DNA of 64,000 nucleotides from Desulfovibrio sp. (lineage in GTDB: Bacteria; Desulfobacterota; Desulfovibrionia; Desulfovibrionales; Desulfovibrionaceae). Numbering within the stretch: position 1 is the stretch's first letter; each line of letters begins with the position of its first letter. Positions 35,946 to 46,966 of this stretch are shown here, one piece after another. The stretch is taken from assembly GCF_009712225.1 (NCBI RefSeq), contig NZ_WASP01000003.1, positions 267,042-331,041 of the forward strand, given 5' to 3'. Under the pieces are notes generated by a model that did no database searches, was not told where the DNA came from, and worked only from the letters and a program-made list of their open reading frames with translations. A program made the position numbers and the translations under genes.

Positions 35946-36210
35946 ATATGTGCGAAGCTTTGTGGACGGCAGGGTACGTATACGCCACCCCGCCCTGCGG
36001 AACGAAGGAGTGTTGCGACTGGCACGCGAAAAAATGGGCGCAATCGAGGGTGTGCAGTCTGTTGAAGGCAACAGCTTGAGCGGCTCCATACTGATCACCT
36101 ACGACTGCAAGACAATACCACGCGAACGGCTCTTTGCCGTGGGCGAAGCCTGGGCACGCTATCTCGATGCCGTCAACAAGGGCAAAGACAGCCCAGTTCC
36201 CCATTTCTGA
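35923..36210 (+). CDS. Small stand-alone HMA_2-like protein
   Basis: The start at 35923, after GGAG, overlaps the ATPase by 23 bases and gives 95 residues: LLKYVRSFVDGRVRIRHPAL, GVLRLAREKMGAIEGVQSVE, SLSGSILITYDCKTIPRER. The fold matches HMA_2 (metal-binding-like without CxxC). It could be a soluble partner of the ATPase N-terminus. It resembles residues 1-60 of the HMA_2/membrane protein at 32271, suggesting domain duplication within the cluster. Confidence 0.7.
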   Translation: MSAIHLLKYVRSFVDGRVRIRHPALRNEGVLRLAREKMGAIEGVQSVEGNSLSGSILITYDCKTIPRERLFAVGEAWARYLDAVNKGKDSPVPHF

Positions 36211-36250
36211 AAAAAACAATCCCCGTCCGGCATCACCGGGCGGGGATTGT
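36211..36250 (-). terminator. Terminator between the iron cluster and the aminotransferase gene
   Basis: The stem ACAATCCCCG (36216-36225) with CGGGGATTGT (36241-36250), extended by CCGG/CCGG, is followed on the minus strand by TTTTTT. It ends the aminotransferase transcript and probably also the plus-strand iron operon. Confidence 0.75.
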
Positions 36251-36292
36251 GGCATTCCTGGGGGTAGCAGCCCTCATATGTGATTTGCCCTT

Positions 36293-37438
36293 CTAGGCAA
36301 CTCCCTTTTTCACCAGCCATTCCTCAAATTTTGCCAGATGCACGGCAAAGGTTTTACGCCCAAAACCCATACGGAAGTAAGGTTCATTGATACCGTAGAC
36401 CGATCCGGGCAACAGCAGCACCCCGGCCTCATGGGCCGCCCTTTCGCAAAAATCGCCCATGGATTCGCTCACCCGCATGCGCGGAAAGCCAATGGGTCCG
36501 GCCTGAGGCCGGTTGTAAGTAAAGAGGTGCTTGTGGCGCGCAAAAAACGCGTCTGCGGTTTGCAGATTTTCTGCAATGATTCTGCTATTTTTTTCCAGCA
36601 GTTCCGGTCCGTGCCGCAGGGCTACGATGGCCAAAGCCTCTGAAGGTGTAGCCCCGCAGATACTCAGGTAATTTTTGTAACGGGCAATGCCCTCCATGAG
36701 TTCCGCATCACGGCAGGCCAGCCAGCCCACCCGCAGCCCCGGCAGGCCGTATGCCTTGCTGAGCACTCCAAGCGAAATACCGCGTTCGTAGGTATCGGCA
36801 ATCCAGGGCGCAACTTCGGCGGTTTCGCCTTTGTCATTCCAGCCCAGCCCCCGGTACACCTCGTCGCAAAAAATCCAAGCGCCGCTTTTGCGGGCCAGGG
36901 CGCACAGCGTATCTGTCTGCGCCTTGTCCAGCGTAAAGCCAGTGGGGTTGTGCGGGGTGTTAAGTACAATGGCCCTGGTGTCGGGCCGCACAAGTGCGGC
37001 CAGTTCGTCCATGTCGGCCTGCCAGCCCGCTTCTGTCTGCCTGAGATGCCAGAAGTCTACCTGGCAACCCAGGCTGCGGGCCACTTCGTACAGAGACTGG
37101 TATGCCGGAAACATGCACACCACATGGTCGCCCGGTTCAAGCAGGGTGTTCATGCAGGCAAAAATGCCTTCTTGCGCGCCCGTGAACATCAGCACGTTTT
37201 CTTCCGCCATGCCGGTGTACAGGCTGGCCACGGCACACCGAAGATCTGGCCTGCCGTTGTTTTCTCCGTATCCGAGGCTGGTATTCAAAAAATCGAGCTG
37301 CGCTGCGGCGGGGTCGGGCTCGAGACGCAAAAGAGCGTCGATGCTCATGGCCTCGCAATCTGACTGGGCGAGCAGGTAGGGGGTGGAAAATTCGTACCTG
37401 CCAAAAAAGACTTCAAGCTCAAATGCCGGAACACGCAT
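36293..37438 (-). CDS. Class I/II PLP-dependent aminotransferase
   Basis: 381 residues from the ATG at 37438 (or 385 from 37450; the first has GGGGCAG upstream). Motifs are SLGYGENNGRPDLRCAVASL, LNTPHNPTGFTLDKAQTDTL, WIFCDEVYRGLGW and the PLP lysine in VLSKAYGLPGLRVGW, with LPGSVYGINEPYFRMGFGRK near the end. The amino acid substrate is not evident; sequences of this type are often annotated as aspartate- or arginine/ornithine-like aminotransferases. It is not clearly part of an operon. Confidence 0.85.
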   Translation of the reverse strand: MRVPAFELEVFFGRYEFSTPYLLAQSDCEAMSIDALLRLEPDPAAAQLDFLNTSLGYGENNGRPDLRCAVASLYTGMAEENVLMFTGAQEGIFACMNTLLEPGDHVVCMFPAYQSLYEVARSLGCQVDFWHLRQTEAGWQADMDELAALVRPDTRAIVLNTPHNPTGFTLDKAQTDTLCALARKSGAWIFCDEVYRGLGWNDKGETAEVAPWIADTYERGISLGVLSKAYGLPGLRVGWLACRDAELMEGIARYKNYLSICGATPSEALAIVALRHGPELLEKNSRIIAENLQTADAFFARHKHLFTYNRPQAGPIGFPRMRVSESMGDFCERAAHEAGVLLLPGSVYGINEPYFRMGFGRKTFAVHLAKFEEWLVKKGVA

Positions 37439-37491
37439 GGTCTGCCCCATTTATGCCAGACACGCCTGCCGATGGGGCCGGACCTGCCAGT

Positions 37492-39096
37492 TTATTCAAG
37501 ACTTGCGGAATATACACAGTAGCGCCTTTTACCAAGACGTTTTGCCTCATACATGGCCACATCACCTTGTCGCACAAGGTCATCGCGCGCTAGGCCCGGC
37601 TGCTCTGCCAGCGTGATGCCAATACTGGCCGAAAGTCCGGCAAAGGCCTCGTGGGTGTCAAATGCTTCGCCCATGGCGACCAGAAGTTCATCGGCGCAGT
37701 TGCGCAAAAGAGCCTTGGAGCACGACTCGGGAAAAAAGGCCGCAAATTCATCGCCGCCCAGGCGCGCGATCACCGCGCCGCGCAGGTGTTTCCGCAATAT
37801 CTGGGCCGCAAGGATCAGGGCCTTGTCGCCAGCATGGTGGCCAAATTTATCGTTAACATGCTTGAAGTTATCCAGATCAATATAGGCCAGCCCCGCGCCA
37901 GCAGCCAGAGTGGCCGGAATGTTCTTGAAAAAATAGTGGCGGTTGAAAAGCCCCGTGAGGTCGTCCGTGTTGGCACGCTGCTTCAGGCGTCGCTCAATCT
38001 GCCGCTGTCGGGTCACATCACGGTAAATGCAGATCATGCCTATAACATTTTCAAAAATATCAAAAATATCGTTTTCGTACATATCAATGTACTTTTCGTG
38101 ACCGTCTACGGCAGAGCGCATGACCACATGCCTGCCGTTGCGGGAAAAACCCAGGCGTTCCACAGCGCGCTGACGCAGAACATCGCGCGACTCACCAGCG
38201 ATGTAGTCTGTGGGGCCAATGCCAAAGAGTTTTTTGAACCGATCGTTGAAATTGACGATATGTTTGTTTGAGTCAAGAATCATGACCGCATACGGAATGC
38301 TTTGCAGCACAAGATCAAGCTCTGCCGTCATGTTTGCAAGGTCTGTCACATCATGGGCAATGCCCACGGTTCCCATGATGCTGCCGTCTGCATTGAAGAG
38401 CGGCGCCTTGCGGGTTTTGAACTGGCGCATTCCCTGCGGGGCCTTGACCACCTCGTCAAACACGCCCGGCTCGCCAGAATTCATGACAATCTGGTCTGTT
38501 TCAAGACAGACAAACTCGCCCTGCGCGTATTCTTCCGGCTCAAGATCCCAGATAAAATAGTGGCCGCGCCCCTCCACAAGCTGACGGCTTTTTCCCACAA
38601 GTCGGCAAAAAGCCTCGTTCACCTTGATATGTGAACCCTTGGCGTCCTTGACCCATACAAGGTCGCTGGTAAGGTTTATGATCGTTTCAAAGTGCTGGAT
38701 GGTGAGTTCGTGCTCTCTGTGCTGCCGCACTGCATCGAGCAGTAGCGCCACGTGGAAGTCGTAACGGCTGGCGCTGGCTGATACAGGCCAGATATGATCA
38801 AGCAGAGACAGCAGTTCTGCTGTCGGCTCCCCTGCCCCGTCATCCACAAGAATAAACAGCGCTCCGCTTTTTGCGGCTTTGCGCATGGCAGGCAACTGTG
38901 CAAGAGCTGCCCCATCAAGCAGCACGATGTCGGCCTCAGCCGGGTTGGGCAAGGCCGTCGCGTCCTGCCCGCATGTGGATTCGCAGGCGGTGGTTATGGT
39001 GTGGGTAAAGCCGGGATGTGCGCTGGCGCGACGCAATGAGGACTCAAGCAATGCATCAGTACAGTGCAGCAAAATGTGCAACGTGTGGTGATACAT
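37492..39096 (-). CDS. PAS-domain diguanylate cyclase (GGDEF)
   Basis: 534 residues from the ATG at 39096 (GAGG upstream); an upstream ATG at 39144 would add 16. The N-terminal ~130 residues look like a divergent receiver or sensor (EADIVLLDGAALAQLPAM). PAS domains follow (HFETIINLTSDLVWVKDAKG, FKTRKAPLFNADGSIMGTVG; LVLQSIPYAVMILDSNKHIV). The GGDEF domain has DDLTGLFNRHYFF and RLGGDEFAAFFP. The product would make cyclic di-GMP. The RxxD product-inhibition site expected five residues before GGDEF is not present (the sequence there is HLRGAV), so feedback control may be lost. There is no transmembrane segment. Confidence 0.85.
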   Translation of the reverse strand: MYHHTLHILLHCTDALLESSLRRASAHPGFTHTITTACESTCGQDATALPNPAEADIVLLDGAALAQLPAMRKAAKSGALFILVDDGAGEPTAELLSLLDHIWPVSASASRYDFHVALLLDAVRQHREHELTIQHFETIINLTSDLVWVKDAKGSHIKVNEAFCRLVGKSRQLVEGRGHYFIWDLEPEEYAQGEFVCLETDQIVMNSGEPGVFDEVVKAPQGMRQFKTRKAPLFNADGSIMGTVGIAHDVTDLANMTAELDLVLQSIPYAVMILDSNKHIVNFNDRFKKLFGIGPTDYIAGESRDVLRQRAVERLGFSRNGRHVVMRSAVDGHEKYIDMYENDIFDIFENVIGMICIYRDVTRQRQIERRLKQRANTDDLTGLFNRHYFFKNIPATLAAGAGLAYIDLDNFKHVNDKFGHHAGDKALILAAQILRKHLRGAVIARLGGDEFAAFFPESCSKALLRNCADELLVAMGEAFDTHEAFAGLSASIGITLAEQPGLARDDLVRQGDVAMYEAKRLGKRRYCVYSASLE

Positions 39097-39185
39097 GACT
39101 GACCTCGCGAGTGTTTCATCTAGGGAACGTTTATCCTTCACCATTTATGCACAAAGTGCAATGGGCAAACAAAAAACTTACGACC

Positions 39186-42100
39186 TTATGAGGCTGTACG
39201 CATTCTGTCCCTTGCTACACGCCGCCGGTTCTTGCGCCAAAGATTGAAACGGCGGCTCATACGGTCAAGGCACAGGTAGACAACGGGCGTTGTGTAGAGG
39301 GTCAGCAGCTGGCTTACCAACAGTCCGCCCACAATGGTAACGCCAAGGGGCTGGCGGATCTCTGCGCCGTCGCCATGCCCCAGCGCCAGCGGCACCGCGC
39401 CCAGAATGGCCGCAGCCGTGGTCATCATGATGGGCCTGAAACGCAGCAGACAGGCTTCATAAATGGCCTTGTCCGGCGGCAGATTGCGGGTGCGCGCGGC
39501 CTCCAGGGCAAAATCTATCATCATGATGGCGTTCTTTTTAACAATGCCGCACAAAAGCAGCACACCAATAAGAGCGATGACGCTGAACTCCATGCCGCAG
39601 GCCATCAGGGCCAGCAAGGCTCCACCGCCAGCGGAAGGCAGTGTTGAAAGAATCGTAAGCGGATGGATAAGGCTTTCGTAAAGCATGCCCAGCACGATAT
39701 ACAGGGCGGCCAGGGCGGCCAGTACCAGCACCACCTGATTGCCCGCCGTATCACTGAACATCTTGGCCGTGCCCTGAAAGCCGCTCACCACGGTAGAGGG
39801 CATGCCCAGCTCGGCCTTGATGGTCGCCAGCGCCTCCTGCGCCTGGGAAAGAGAGGCCCCCTGTGCGAGGTTGAACGAAATGGTCACGGCGGCAAACTGC
39901 CCCTGGTGCGCTACCGAAAGGGGCGCAAAGGCGGGCACCACAGTGGCGACGCTGAGCAGTGGCACAAGGCCGTTTTTGCCGGGCAGGCGCACCTTCTCAA
40001 GCGCATCGGCCCCGGACAGCCAGTCTGGCCCGTATTCAAGTACCACATGGTACTGGTTTTTATCCTGATAGATGGTCGAGGCCTGGCTTTGCCCAAAGGC
40101 ATTGCCCAAGGCGGCATCCACGTCCTTCATGGTCAGGCCGTAGCGGGCCAGAGCGTCGCGGTCTACCTTCACCATGGTTTCAAGGCCACGCTCTTCAATA
40201 TCGCTGTCCACATCCTTGAACAGGTGGTTGGCGGCCACTGCCCTTTGCAGTTTGCGGCCCCACGAGCGCAGATCGTCCAGGTTGTCCGCCTGCAGTGTGT
40301 ACTGGTACTGCGAGCGAGCGCCGCGCCCGCCCATCATGATATCCTGCGCTGGCTGCAAAAAAATCTGCATGCCCGGTTCCGCGGCCAGCCTGCCGCGCAA
40401 CCGCGCAATAACACCCATGGCGTCTATTTTGCGTTCTGAAAGGGGCTTAAGGGCGATAAAAACACCGCCGCCACCACCGCGCCCGCTGTTGATATTGCCC
40501 GATACGTGCTGCACGGCCGGGTCGGTCTTGATGACATCAATCAGCTTGCGCAGCTTTGCCTGCGAAGCCTGAAACGAGGAGCTCTGGTCGGTGCGGATGC
40601 CGCCCATGATGACGCCCGTATCCTGCTGCGGGAAAAATCCTTTTGGCACAACAACATACATCCACACATTGGCGGCAATCACCACCAGCAACGAGCAGAT
40701 GGTCAGACGCGGGTGGCGTAGCACCACGGGCAAGGTGGCCGCATAACCGCGCTGCATGCCAGAGAGCAGCCGCCCCCAAAAATCTCCCACCCGGGCCAGC
40801 GCCCGCCACCACAAGCCAGCAAGCCCACCCGCACCCAAGCGGGCGGCCTGCACTGCGGCGGCATCTTCATGCGCCATGGGGCGCAAGAGCACAGCGCTCA
40901 TCATGGGGGTGGTTGTGAGCGAAACCACCATGGAAACCAGCACCGCCGTGGTGAGCACTACAGAAAACTCACGGAACAGCCGCCCCACCAGCCCGCCCAT
41001 GAAAAGAATAGGCGTAAACACTGCCACCAGTGAAATGGAAATGGAAACCACGGTAAAGCCCACTTCGCGTGCGCCGCGCAGGGCGGCACGCATGGGGGTT
41101 TCGCCCATTTCAAGGCGACGCACGATATTTTCCAGCACCACGATGGCGTCGTCCACCACAAAACCGGTGGAAACCGTAAGTGCCATGAGCGAAAGGTTAT
41201 CGAGGCTGTAACCGCACAGATACATGACGCCAAAAGTTGCCAGCAACGACACGGGGGCAGCAACAGCAGGGATGGCCGTGGCCCTGCCGTTGCGCAGAAA
41301 CAGAAAGGTCACCAGCACCACCAGCGCCATGGAAAGCGCCAAGCTTTTTTCTACCTCACGCAGAGAAGCGCGGATTGTCAGTGAGCGGTCGAGCCTCTGG
41401 CCCAGATCAGCGCTTTCGGGCAGCCACGAGCGCAACTGTGGCAGCATTTCCTTAACCTGATCGACCGTTTCAATAATATTGGCCCCCGGCGAGCGAAACA
41501 CGATCAGCAGCACTGCAGGTTTGCCGTCTGAAACAGCCATGGCGCGCACGTCTTCCGGCCCGTCAATGATCTCTGCCACATCAGAAAGGCGTATGACCTT
41601 GTCTGCCCTGCGGGCAACAATAAGCGACCTGTAGTCGTCTGCCTTGCGCAACTGGTCGCTTGCGCCGATCAGCCAGTACTGCCCGCCATTGTCCACCTGC
41701 CCCTTGGGCATGAAGGCATTGGCAGCGGCCAGAGCCGTGCGCACGTCGCTCATGGTCAGGCCCGCCCTGTTGAGGGCGTCGGGTATCACGTCCACGCGCA
41801 CTGCGGGCAGCGCGCCGCCGCCCACAATAACTTCGCCCACGCCCGGCAGCTGCGAAATTTTTTGCGCCAGCACGGTAGAGGCCGCATCGTACAACTGGGT
41901 GCGGGTCAGTACGTCTGACGTGATCGCCAGAATCATGATAGGCGCGCCCGCCGGATTTACCTTTCGGTAGGTGGGGTTGGAGGGCATGGTGGGCAGATTT
42001 GAGCGGGCAGCGTTGATGGACGACTGCACGTCTCTGGCAGCGCCGTCGATATTGCGGTCAAGATCGAACTGCAGCACCACTTCCGTGCTGGAAAGCGAGC

Positions 42101-42524
42101 TGGTGGATGTCATCTCCGACACGCCAGCGATGCGCCCAAGCGAGCGCTCCAGCGGCGTTGCAACGGTGGCGGCCATGGTTTCCGGCCCTGCGCCGGGCAG
42201 CTTTGCACGCACCACCACCACCGGAAAGTCCACCTGCGGCAAAGGGGCCACGGGCAAAAGTCCAAAAGCCACAATGCCCGCAAGGGCAAGGGCGAGGGTC
42301 AGCAAGGTTGTGGCCACGGGCCTGCGGATGAAGGGGGCTGAAAGACTGGCGGGCAAAACCTGTGGCCCAAAGCGGTGCTTTCGGCCAGCCTCTCGCAGCG
42401 CCCGAAGGCGGTTGGTCACAGAGGGCTTGCCCCCGGCACCGAGGTTTGGCGCATTCACCTCGCCCTGCGGCCCATTATTCGCAGCCGGAACAGACGCTTC
42501 GGCATTTTCCCGGTCGCGGTTCAT
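39186..42524 (-). CDS. RND multidrug efflux pump subunit (MdtC/AcrB-like)
   Basis: An 1112-residue inner-membrane pump with the usual twelve transmembrane helices. The first begins at [20 protein letters not shown] after an ~75-residue polar extension that is longer than usual. The proton relay Asp pair is in [16 protein letters not shown], and [20 protein letters not shown] and [15 protein letters not shown] are typical periplasmic and loop segments. It overlaps the preceding RND gene by 4 bases (ATGA) and likely forms a mixed trimer with it, as MdtB and MdtC do. Substrates are unknown; drugs, bile salts and metals are options by family. Confidence 0.88.
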   Translation of the reverse strand: MNRDRENAEASVPAANNGPQGEVNAPNLGAGGKPSVTNRLRALREAGRKHRFGPQVLPASLSAPFIRRPVATTLLTLALALAGIVAFGLLPVAPLPQVDFPVVVVRAKLPGAGPETMAATVATPLERSLGRIAGVSEMTSTSSLSSTEVVLQFDLDRNIDGAARDVQSSINAARSNLPTMPSNPTYRKVNPAGAPIMILAITSDVLTRTQLYDAASTVLAQKISQLPGVGEVIVGGGALPAVRVDVIPDALNRAGLTMSDVRTALAAANAFMPKGQVDNGGQYWLIGASDQLRKADDYRSLIVARRADKVIRLSDVAEIIDGPEDVRAMAVSDGKPAVLLIVFRSPGANIIETVDQVKEMLPQLRSWLPESADLGQRLDRSLTIRASLREVEKSLALSMALVVLVTFLFLRNGRATAIPAVAAPVSLLATFGVMYLCGYSLDNLSLMALTVSTGFVVDDAIVVLENIVRRLEMGETPMRAALRGAREVGFTVVSISISLVAVFTPILFMGGLVGRLFREFSVVLTTAVLVSMVVSLTTTPMMSAVLLRPMAHEDAAAVQAARLGAGGLAGLWWRALARVGDFWGRLLSGMQRGYAATLPVVLRHPRLTICSLLVVIAANVWMYVVVPKGFFPQQDTGVIMGGIRTDQSSSFQASQAKLRKLIDVIKTDPAVQHVSGNINSGRGGGGGVFIALKPLSERKIDAMGVIARLRGRLAAEPGMQIFLQPAQDIMMGGRGARSQYQYTLQADNLDDLRSWGRKLQRAVAANHLFKDVDSDIEERGLETMVKVDRDALARYGLTMKDVDAALGNAFGQSQASTIYQDKNQYHVVLEYGPDWLSGADALEKVRLPGKNGLVPLLSVATVVPAFAPLSVAHQGQFAAVTISFNLAQGASLSQAQEALATIKAELGMPSTVVSGFQGTAKMFSDTAGNQVVLVLAALAALYIVLGMLYESLIHPLTILSTLPSAGGGALLALMACGMEFSVIALIGVLLLCGIVKKNAIMMIDFALEAARTRNLPPDKAIYEACLLRFRPIMMTTAAAILGAVPLALGHGDGAEIRQPLGVTIVGGLLVSQLLTLYTTPVVYLCLDRMSRRFNLWRKNRRRVARDRMRTAS

Positions 42525-45500
42525 GGCCGGGCCTCTTCCGCCGGGGCATTGGCCCCATGTTCTTGGGCCTGCGGAGCCTTGCGCCCCTTGAAACGGGTAC
42601 TCACGCGGTCAAACCACAGATAGATGACTGGCGTGGTGAACAGCGTGAGCGCCTGGCTAAAAATGAGCCCGCCCACCATGGTAACGCCCAGGGGCCGCCG
42701 CAGCTCGGCACCCATGCCCCAGCCGATCATAAGGGGCAAGGCGCCAAGCAGGGCTGCCATGGTGGTCATGAGAATGGGCCGCAGCCGCAGCAGACAGGCC
42801 TGCCGTATGGCAGCCAGCGGCTCCTTGCCCTCGTTGCGTTCTGCATCCAGCGCAAAGTCGATCATCATGATGGCATTCTTTTTAACAATGCCGATGAGCA
42901 GGATAATGCCGATAATGCCCACCACTCCAAGATCCATGTCTGCCAGCATGAGCGCCAGCAGAGCTCCCACACCAGCCGACGGCAGCGTGGAAAGAATGGT
43001 CACGGGGTGGATATAACTTTCGTACAGCACGCCCAGCACGATATACATGGTGATGATGGCCGCCAGAATGAGCCATATCTGGTTATCTGTGGATGTGGTA
43101 AAAGCCTTGGCCGCACCCTGCAGCTGGGTACGCAGGGCCGCAGGCAGCTTGAGCTCCGCCTCAGTTTCCTTGAGGGCCTTGACCGCAGCGCCCAGTGAGG
43201 AACCGCGCGCCACGTTGAAGGATATGGTCGCCACAGGAAACTGCCCCTGCCGCGCAACGGAAAGACGCACGGGACGCTCCTCGAGAGTGGCAAGACTTGT
43301 GAGCGGCACAGGCTTGCCATCGCCGCCGGACACATAGATATTTTCCAAGGACTGCGGGCCAAGCCGAAAACGGGGAGCTGTTTCCAGCACAACTTTATAT
43401 TGGTTGGTCTGGGTAAAAATGGTTGAGATGAGCCGCTGCCCCAGCGCATCATACAGGGCGTTGTCGATGGCCGACATGCTTATGCCAAGGCGACCCGCCG
43501 CATCGCGGTTGATGTTGAGCCAGGCCATGCGCCCCGGATTCTGGTAGTCGCTGGTGACCATTTCAAGTTCTGGCCGTTGCGCCAGCCCGTTCACGATACG
43601 CGGAACCCACTCATCCAGCTGGTCCCTGTTCAGCGCCTCCACCGTAAACTGGTACTGGGTGCGCGAAATGCGGTCTTCGATGGTCAGATCCTGCACGGGC
43701 TGTAAATACAGAATCATGCCCGGCAATGTGCCAGCTTTTTCCATGATGCGGCGGGCAATGGCCGGGGCGCGCGCATCGCGGTCTTCCAGCGGTTTCAGCT
43801 CCACAGAAAGACGCGACGTGCCCATGCTCTGATTTATACCGTCCACGCCCACAAAAAACACCACGCTCTCCACTGCCGGATCTTGCAGAATAATATCTGC
43901 CAACTGGCGCTGTCGCCCTGCCATTGCCTCAAAGGACGTATCCTGCGGAGCCTCGGCAATCCCCTGAATGACGCCCGTATCCTGCACGGGAAAAAAGCCC
44001 TTGGGCACAACAATGTACAGCAGCACCGTCAGCACCAGCGTGCCGGCAGCCACGGCCAGCGTCAGACTCTGGTGGTGCAGCACCCAGTCGAGCTTTTCTT
44101 CGTACCAGGCCAGCAGGCGGACAAAAAACCTGCCGTTTTCATGTTGCCCTGAGTGGTTGGCGGCATGCCGGTCGGCCTGATTTTCGGGTCGCAGCATGAC
44201 AGCGCACAGCATGGGCGTAAGCGTGAGCGAGATAACCGCAGAAATAAGAATGGTCACAGCCAGCGTGACCGCAAATTCGCGGAACAGCCGCCCCACCACA
44301 TCGCCCATGAACAGCAGCGGAATAAGCACCGCCACCAACGAAATGGTGAGAGAAATAATGGTAAAGCCTATCTGCCCTGCACCTGTCAGCGCCGCCTGCA
44401 CGGGCTTTTGCCCCTGCTCCAGATAGCGCGATATGTTTTCAATAACCACAATGGCGTCGTCCACCACAAAACCGGTGGCGATGACCAGCGCCATGAGCGT
44501 GAGGTTGTTGAGCGAATACCCGGCCAGATGCATGACGCCCAGCGTGCCCACCAGCGAAAGGGGAACCGCCAGCGCGGGAATGATGGTGGCCCTTGCATTG
44601 CGCAAAAACAGCCAGATAACCCAGATAACCAGCGCCACGGCCAGCAGCAGCTCAAGCTGCACATCGTGCACTGTGGCGCGGATGGTGGTGGTGCGGTCTG
44701 TCACCACCCGTACGTCCACGTTGCCGGGCAGGGTCTGCTTGAGCACAGGCAAAAGCTGCGTAACACGGTCGGCTACGCCAATGACATTGGCCCCGGGCTG
44801 TCGCTGCACGGAAAGCACGATGGCAGGCTGAAAGCCCATGCCCTCACCCGCCACATAGGCGGCAAGACGGGCGTTTTCCGCCCCTTCCACCACATCGGCC
44901 ACATCACGCAACCGCAAAGGACCGCCATCCTTGTAGCCGATAATGGCCTCGGCATAGGCATCGGCAGAGGCCAGCTGGTCGTTGGAATCAATGGTGCTGG
45001 CCCGTTCCGGCCCGTCAAAACTGCCCTTGGCATCGTTAACATTGGCCTTGGCAATGGCGGTGCGCACATCGGCCAGGGTAAAGCCCGCGTTGGCCAGAGC
45101 CTTGGGGTTCACCTGCACACGCACGGCCGGGCGCTGCCCGCCCGAAAGCGTCACAAGGCCCACGCCGGGCAGCTGCGAAATCTTTTGCGCCATGCGCGTG
45201 TCCACCAGGTCTTCCAGCCGCGTGAGGGGCATGGCGTCGCTGGTGACGGCAAGAGTAATGACCGGCGGGTCGGCTGGGTTGACCTTGTTGTAAATAGGAG
45301 GTGACGGCAAATCGCTGGGCAGCAGGTTGTTGGCGGCGTTGATGGCTGCCTGCACCTCCTGTTCCGCCACGTCCAGCGCAAGGGCCAGGTCAAACTGCAG
45401 GGTCACCACCGAGGCTCCGGCAGATGAAAGCGAACTCATCTGCACAAGGCCGGGCATGAGGCCAAACTGCCGCTCAAGGGGGGCGGTGATAACCGAGGCC

Positions 45501-45676
45501 ATCACGTCTGGTGAAGCGCCGGGGTACAGCGTCTGCACCTGAATGGTGGGATAGTCTATCTGCGGCAGGGCCGCCACCGGCAGGTAGCGATAGCCCAGCA
45601 GCCCTGAAAGAAACAGGGCTACCATAAGCAGCGAAGTGGCGATGGGGCGCAGAATAAATATACGGGAAAGATTCAT
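42521..45676 (-). CDS. RND multidrug efflux pump subunit (MdtB-like)
   Basis: A 1051-residue RND pump of standard length. Motifs: [40 protein letters not shown], the proton-relay pair in [20 protein letters not shown], and [17 protein letters not shown]. It pairs with the following 1112-residue subunit in a tight operon after the membrane-fusion protein. No outer-membrane TolC-like gene is in the window, so one must be supplied from elsewhere. Confidence 0.9.
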   Translation of the reverse strand: MNLSRIFILRPIATSLLMVALFLSGLLGYRYLPVAALPQIDYPTIQVQTLYPGASPDVMASVITAPLERQFGLMPGLVQMSSLSSAGASVVTLQFDLALALDVAEQEVQAAINAANNLLPSDLPSPPIYNKVNPADPPVITLAVTSDAMPLTRLEDLVDTRMAQKISQLPGVGLVTLSGGQRPAVRVQVNPKALANAGFTLADVRTAIAKANVNDAKGSFDGPERASTIDSNDQLASADAYAEAIIGYKDGGPLRLRDVADVVEGAENARLAAYVAGEGMGFQPAIVLSVQRQPGANVIGVADRVTQLLPVLKQTLPGNVDVRVVTDRTTTIRATVHDVQLELLLAVALVIWVIWLFLRNARATIIPALAVPLSLVGTLGVMHLAGYSLNNLTLMALVIATGFVVDDAIVVIENISRYLEQGQKPVQAALTGAGQIGFTIISLTISLVAVLIPLLFMGDVVGRLFREFAVTLAVTILISAVISLTLTPMLCAVMLRPENQADRHAANHSGQHENGRFFVRLLAWYEEKLDWVLHHQSLTLAVAAGTLVLTVLLYIVVPKGFFPVQDTGVIQGIAEAPQDTSFEAMAGRQRQLADIILQDPAVESVVFFVGVDGINQSMGTSRLSVELKPLEDRDARAPAIARRIMEKAGTLPGMILYLQPVQDLTIEDRISRTQYQFTVEALNRDQLDEWVPRIVNGLAQRPELEMVTSDYQNPGRMAWLNINRDAAGRLGISMSAIDNALYDALGQRLISTIFTQTNQYKVVLETAPRFRLGPQSLENIYVSGGDGKPVPLTSLATLEERPVRLSVARQGQFPVATISFNVARGSSLGAAVKALKETEAELKLPAALRTQLQGAAKAFTTSTDNQIWLILAAIITMYIVLGVLYESYIHPVTILSTLPSAGVGALLALMLADMDLGVVGIIGIILLIGIVKKNAIMMIDFALDAERNEGKEPLAAIRQACLLRLRPILMTTMAALLGALPLMIGWGMGAELRRPLGVTMVGGLIFSQALTLFTTPVIYLWFDRVSTRFKGRKAPQAQEHGANAPAEEARP

Positions 45677-45739
45677 AGGGCAGGTGCTCCCCCTACTGGC
45701 AGGGGTGTATGGAACGGATACCCCGCAACGGTCCGGCGG

Positions 45740-46966
45740 TTATTCAGCAACCTGGGCCCTGGGGGTTTCAGTGGTGGCGGCAATTTTTACGGCAATGCCG
45801 TCGCGCAGACGGTCGAGCCCGTCAACAACAACCTGCTCGCCGGGCTCAAGGCCCTTTTCCACAACGGTCAGCGTATTGCTGGTGATGCCGGGGGTAATGG
45901 AACGCACGGTTACCGCGTCCTGCCCCTTGTCGTTCTTGGCGGCTACATACACATAAGCCCCGCGTGAGCCCAGCTGTACGGCAGATGTGGGCACGGTGAC
46001 GACATTCTGGAGCACACGCACCTGCAGACGGGCGTTCACAAACTGGTTGGGATACAGGGTTCCGGCAGTATTGGGAAAACGCGCCTTGAGCTTTACCGTG
46101 CCGGTGGAAAGGTCGATCTGGTTGTCCAGCGAAAGCAGACCGCCCACATCAAGCTGGTGCTTCTGCTCACGGTCCCAGGCCTGAACTGGCAGGGGCTGAC
46201 GGTCCACGTCGTCTTCATGGGCGCGCAGGGCCTGCACCACTAGAGGAACCTGACTTTCCGGCAGGGTAAATACCACGTCACAGGGACTTACCTCGGTAAT
46301 GCGCACAATGCCCGAAGTGTCCGAGGATTTGATCATGTTGCCTTCATCCACATTACGCAACCCAAGGCGACCAGAAACAGGCGCTGTTATGCGGCTGTAG
46401 CTGAGCTGCAGTGCGGCTGAATCCACAGCCGCCTTGTCTGCCTCAACCGTGCCTTCGTACTGCCGCACAAGGGCGCGCTGGGTTTCAAACTGCTGGGTGG
46501 CAATGTAGTTTCCCTGCGCCAGCGTGGCGTAACGCGCCAGATCCTTGCGCGCATTGTCCAGCTGGGCCTGATCCTTGGCCAGCGTGCCACGCGCCTGATC
46601 AAGGGCAGCCTTGAATGGCCGGGGATCAATCTCTGCCAGCAGGTCGCCAGCCTTGACCCGCTGCCCTTCCTGAAAGTGCAGACGCTGCAACTGGCCGTCC
46701 ACGCGGCTGGTCACAAGCACATCGCTTGAGGGCAGCACCGTGCCCAACCCACTAAGAAAATGCGGCACATTCTGGGCAAGAGCGGGGGCAACACGCACTG
46801 GGGGGGCTTCCATGTTCATGCCCTTGCGGGCCTGACCACCGGCAAAAAACAGCCGCCAGCACACAAAGGCCGCCAGCACAATCAGCAAGGGCAAAAGATA
46901 GCGCCGCTTGCCGGAAAAAAATCCAGAGGCAGAGGCCACGCCCTGCCGAAGTTTTAAATCAGACAT
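45740..46966 (-). CDS. RND membrane-fusion (adaptor) protein (MdtA-like)
   Basis: 408 residues: a membrane anchor at about 21-40 (RRYLLPLLIVLAAFVCWRLF), then biotinyl-lipoyl-like, coiled-coil and beta-barrel domains (RVDGQLQRLHFQEGQRVKAG; RITAPVSGRLGLRNVDEGNM; KARFPNTAGTLYPNQFVNAR). It bridges the RND pump to an outer-membrane channel. Its ATG shares one base with the kinase stop, supporting a single operon. Confidence 0.9.
   Translation of the reverse strand: MSDLKLRQGVASASGFFSGKRRYLLPLLIVLAAFVCWRLFFAGGQARKGMNMEAPPVRVAPALAQNVPHFLSGLGTVLPSSDVLVTSRVDGQLQRLHFQEGQRVKAGDLLAEIDPRPFKAALDQARGTLAKDQAQLDNARKDLARYATLAQGNYIATQQFETQRALVRQYEGTVEADKAAVDSAALQLSYSRITAPVSGRLGLRNVDEGNMIKSSDTSGIVRITEVSPCDVVFTLPESQVPLVVQALRAHEDDVDRQPLPVQAWDREQKHQLDVGGLLSLDNQIDLSTGTVKLKARFPNTAGTLYPNQFVNARLQVRVLQNVVTVPTSAVQLGSRGAYVYVAAKNDKGQDAVTVRSITPGITSNTLTVVEKGLEPGEQVVVDGLDRLRDGIAVKIAATTETPRAQVAE

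Noticed and set aside
44153..45304. A 383-codon plus-strand open frame over the MdtB-like gene
   Set aside because: Antisense of the RND pump gene; His/Gln-rich translation with no family match.
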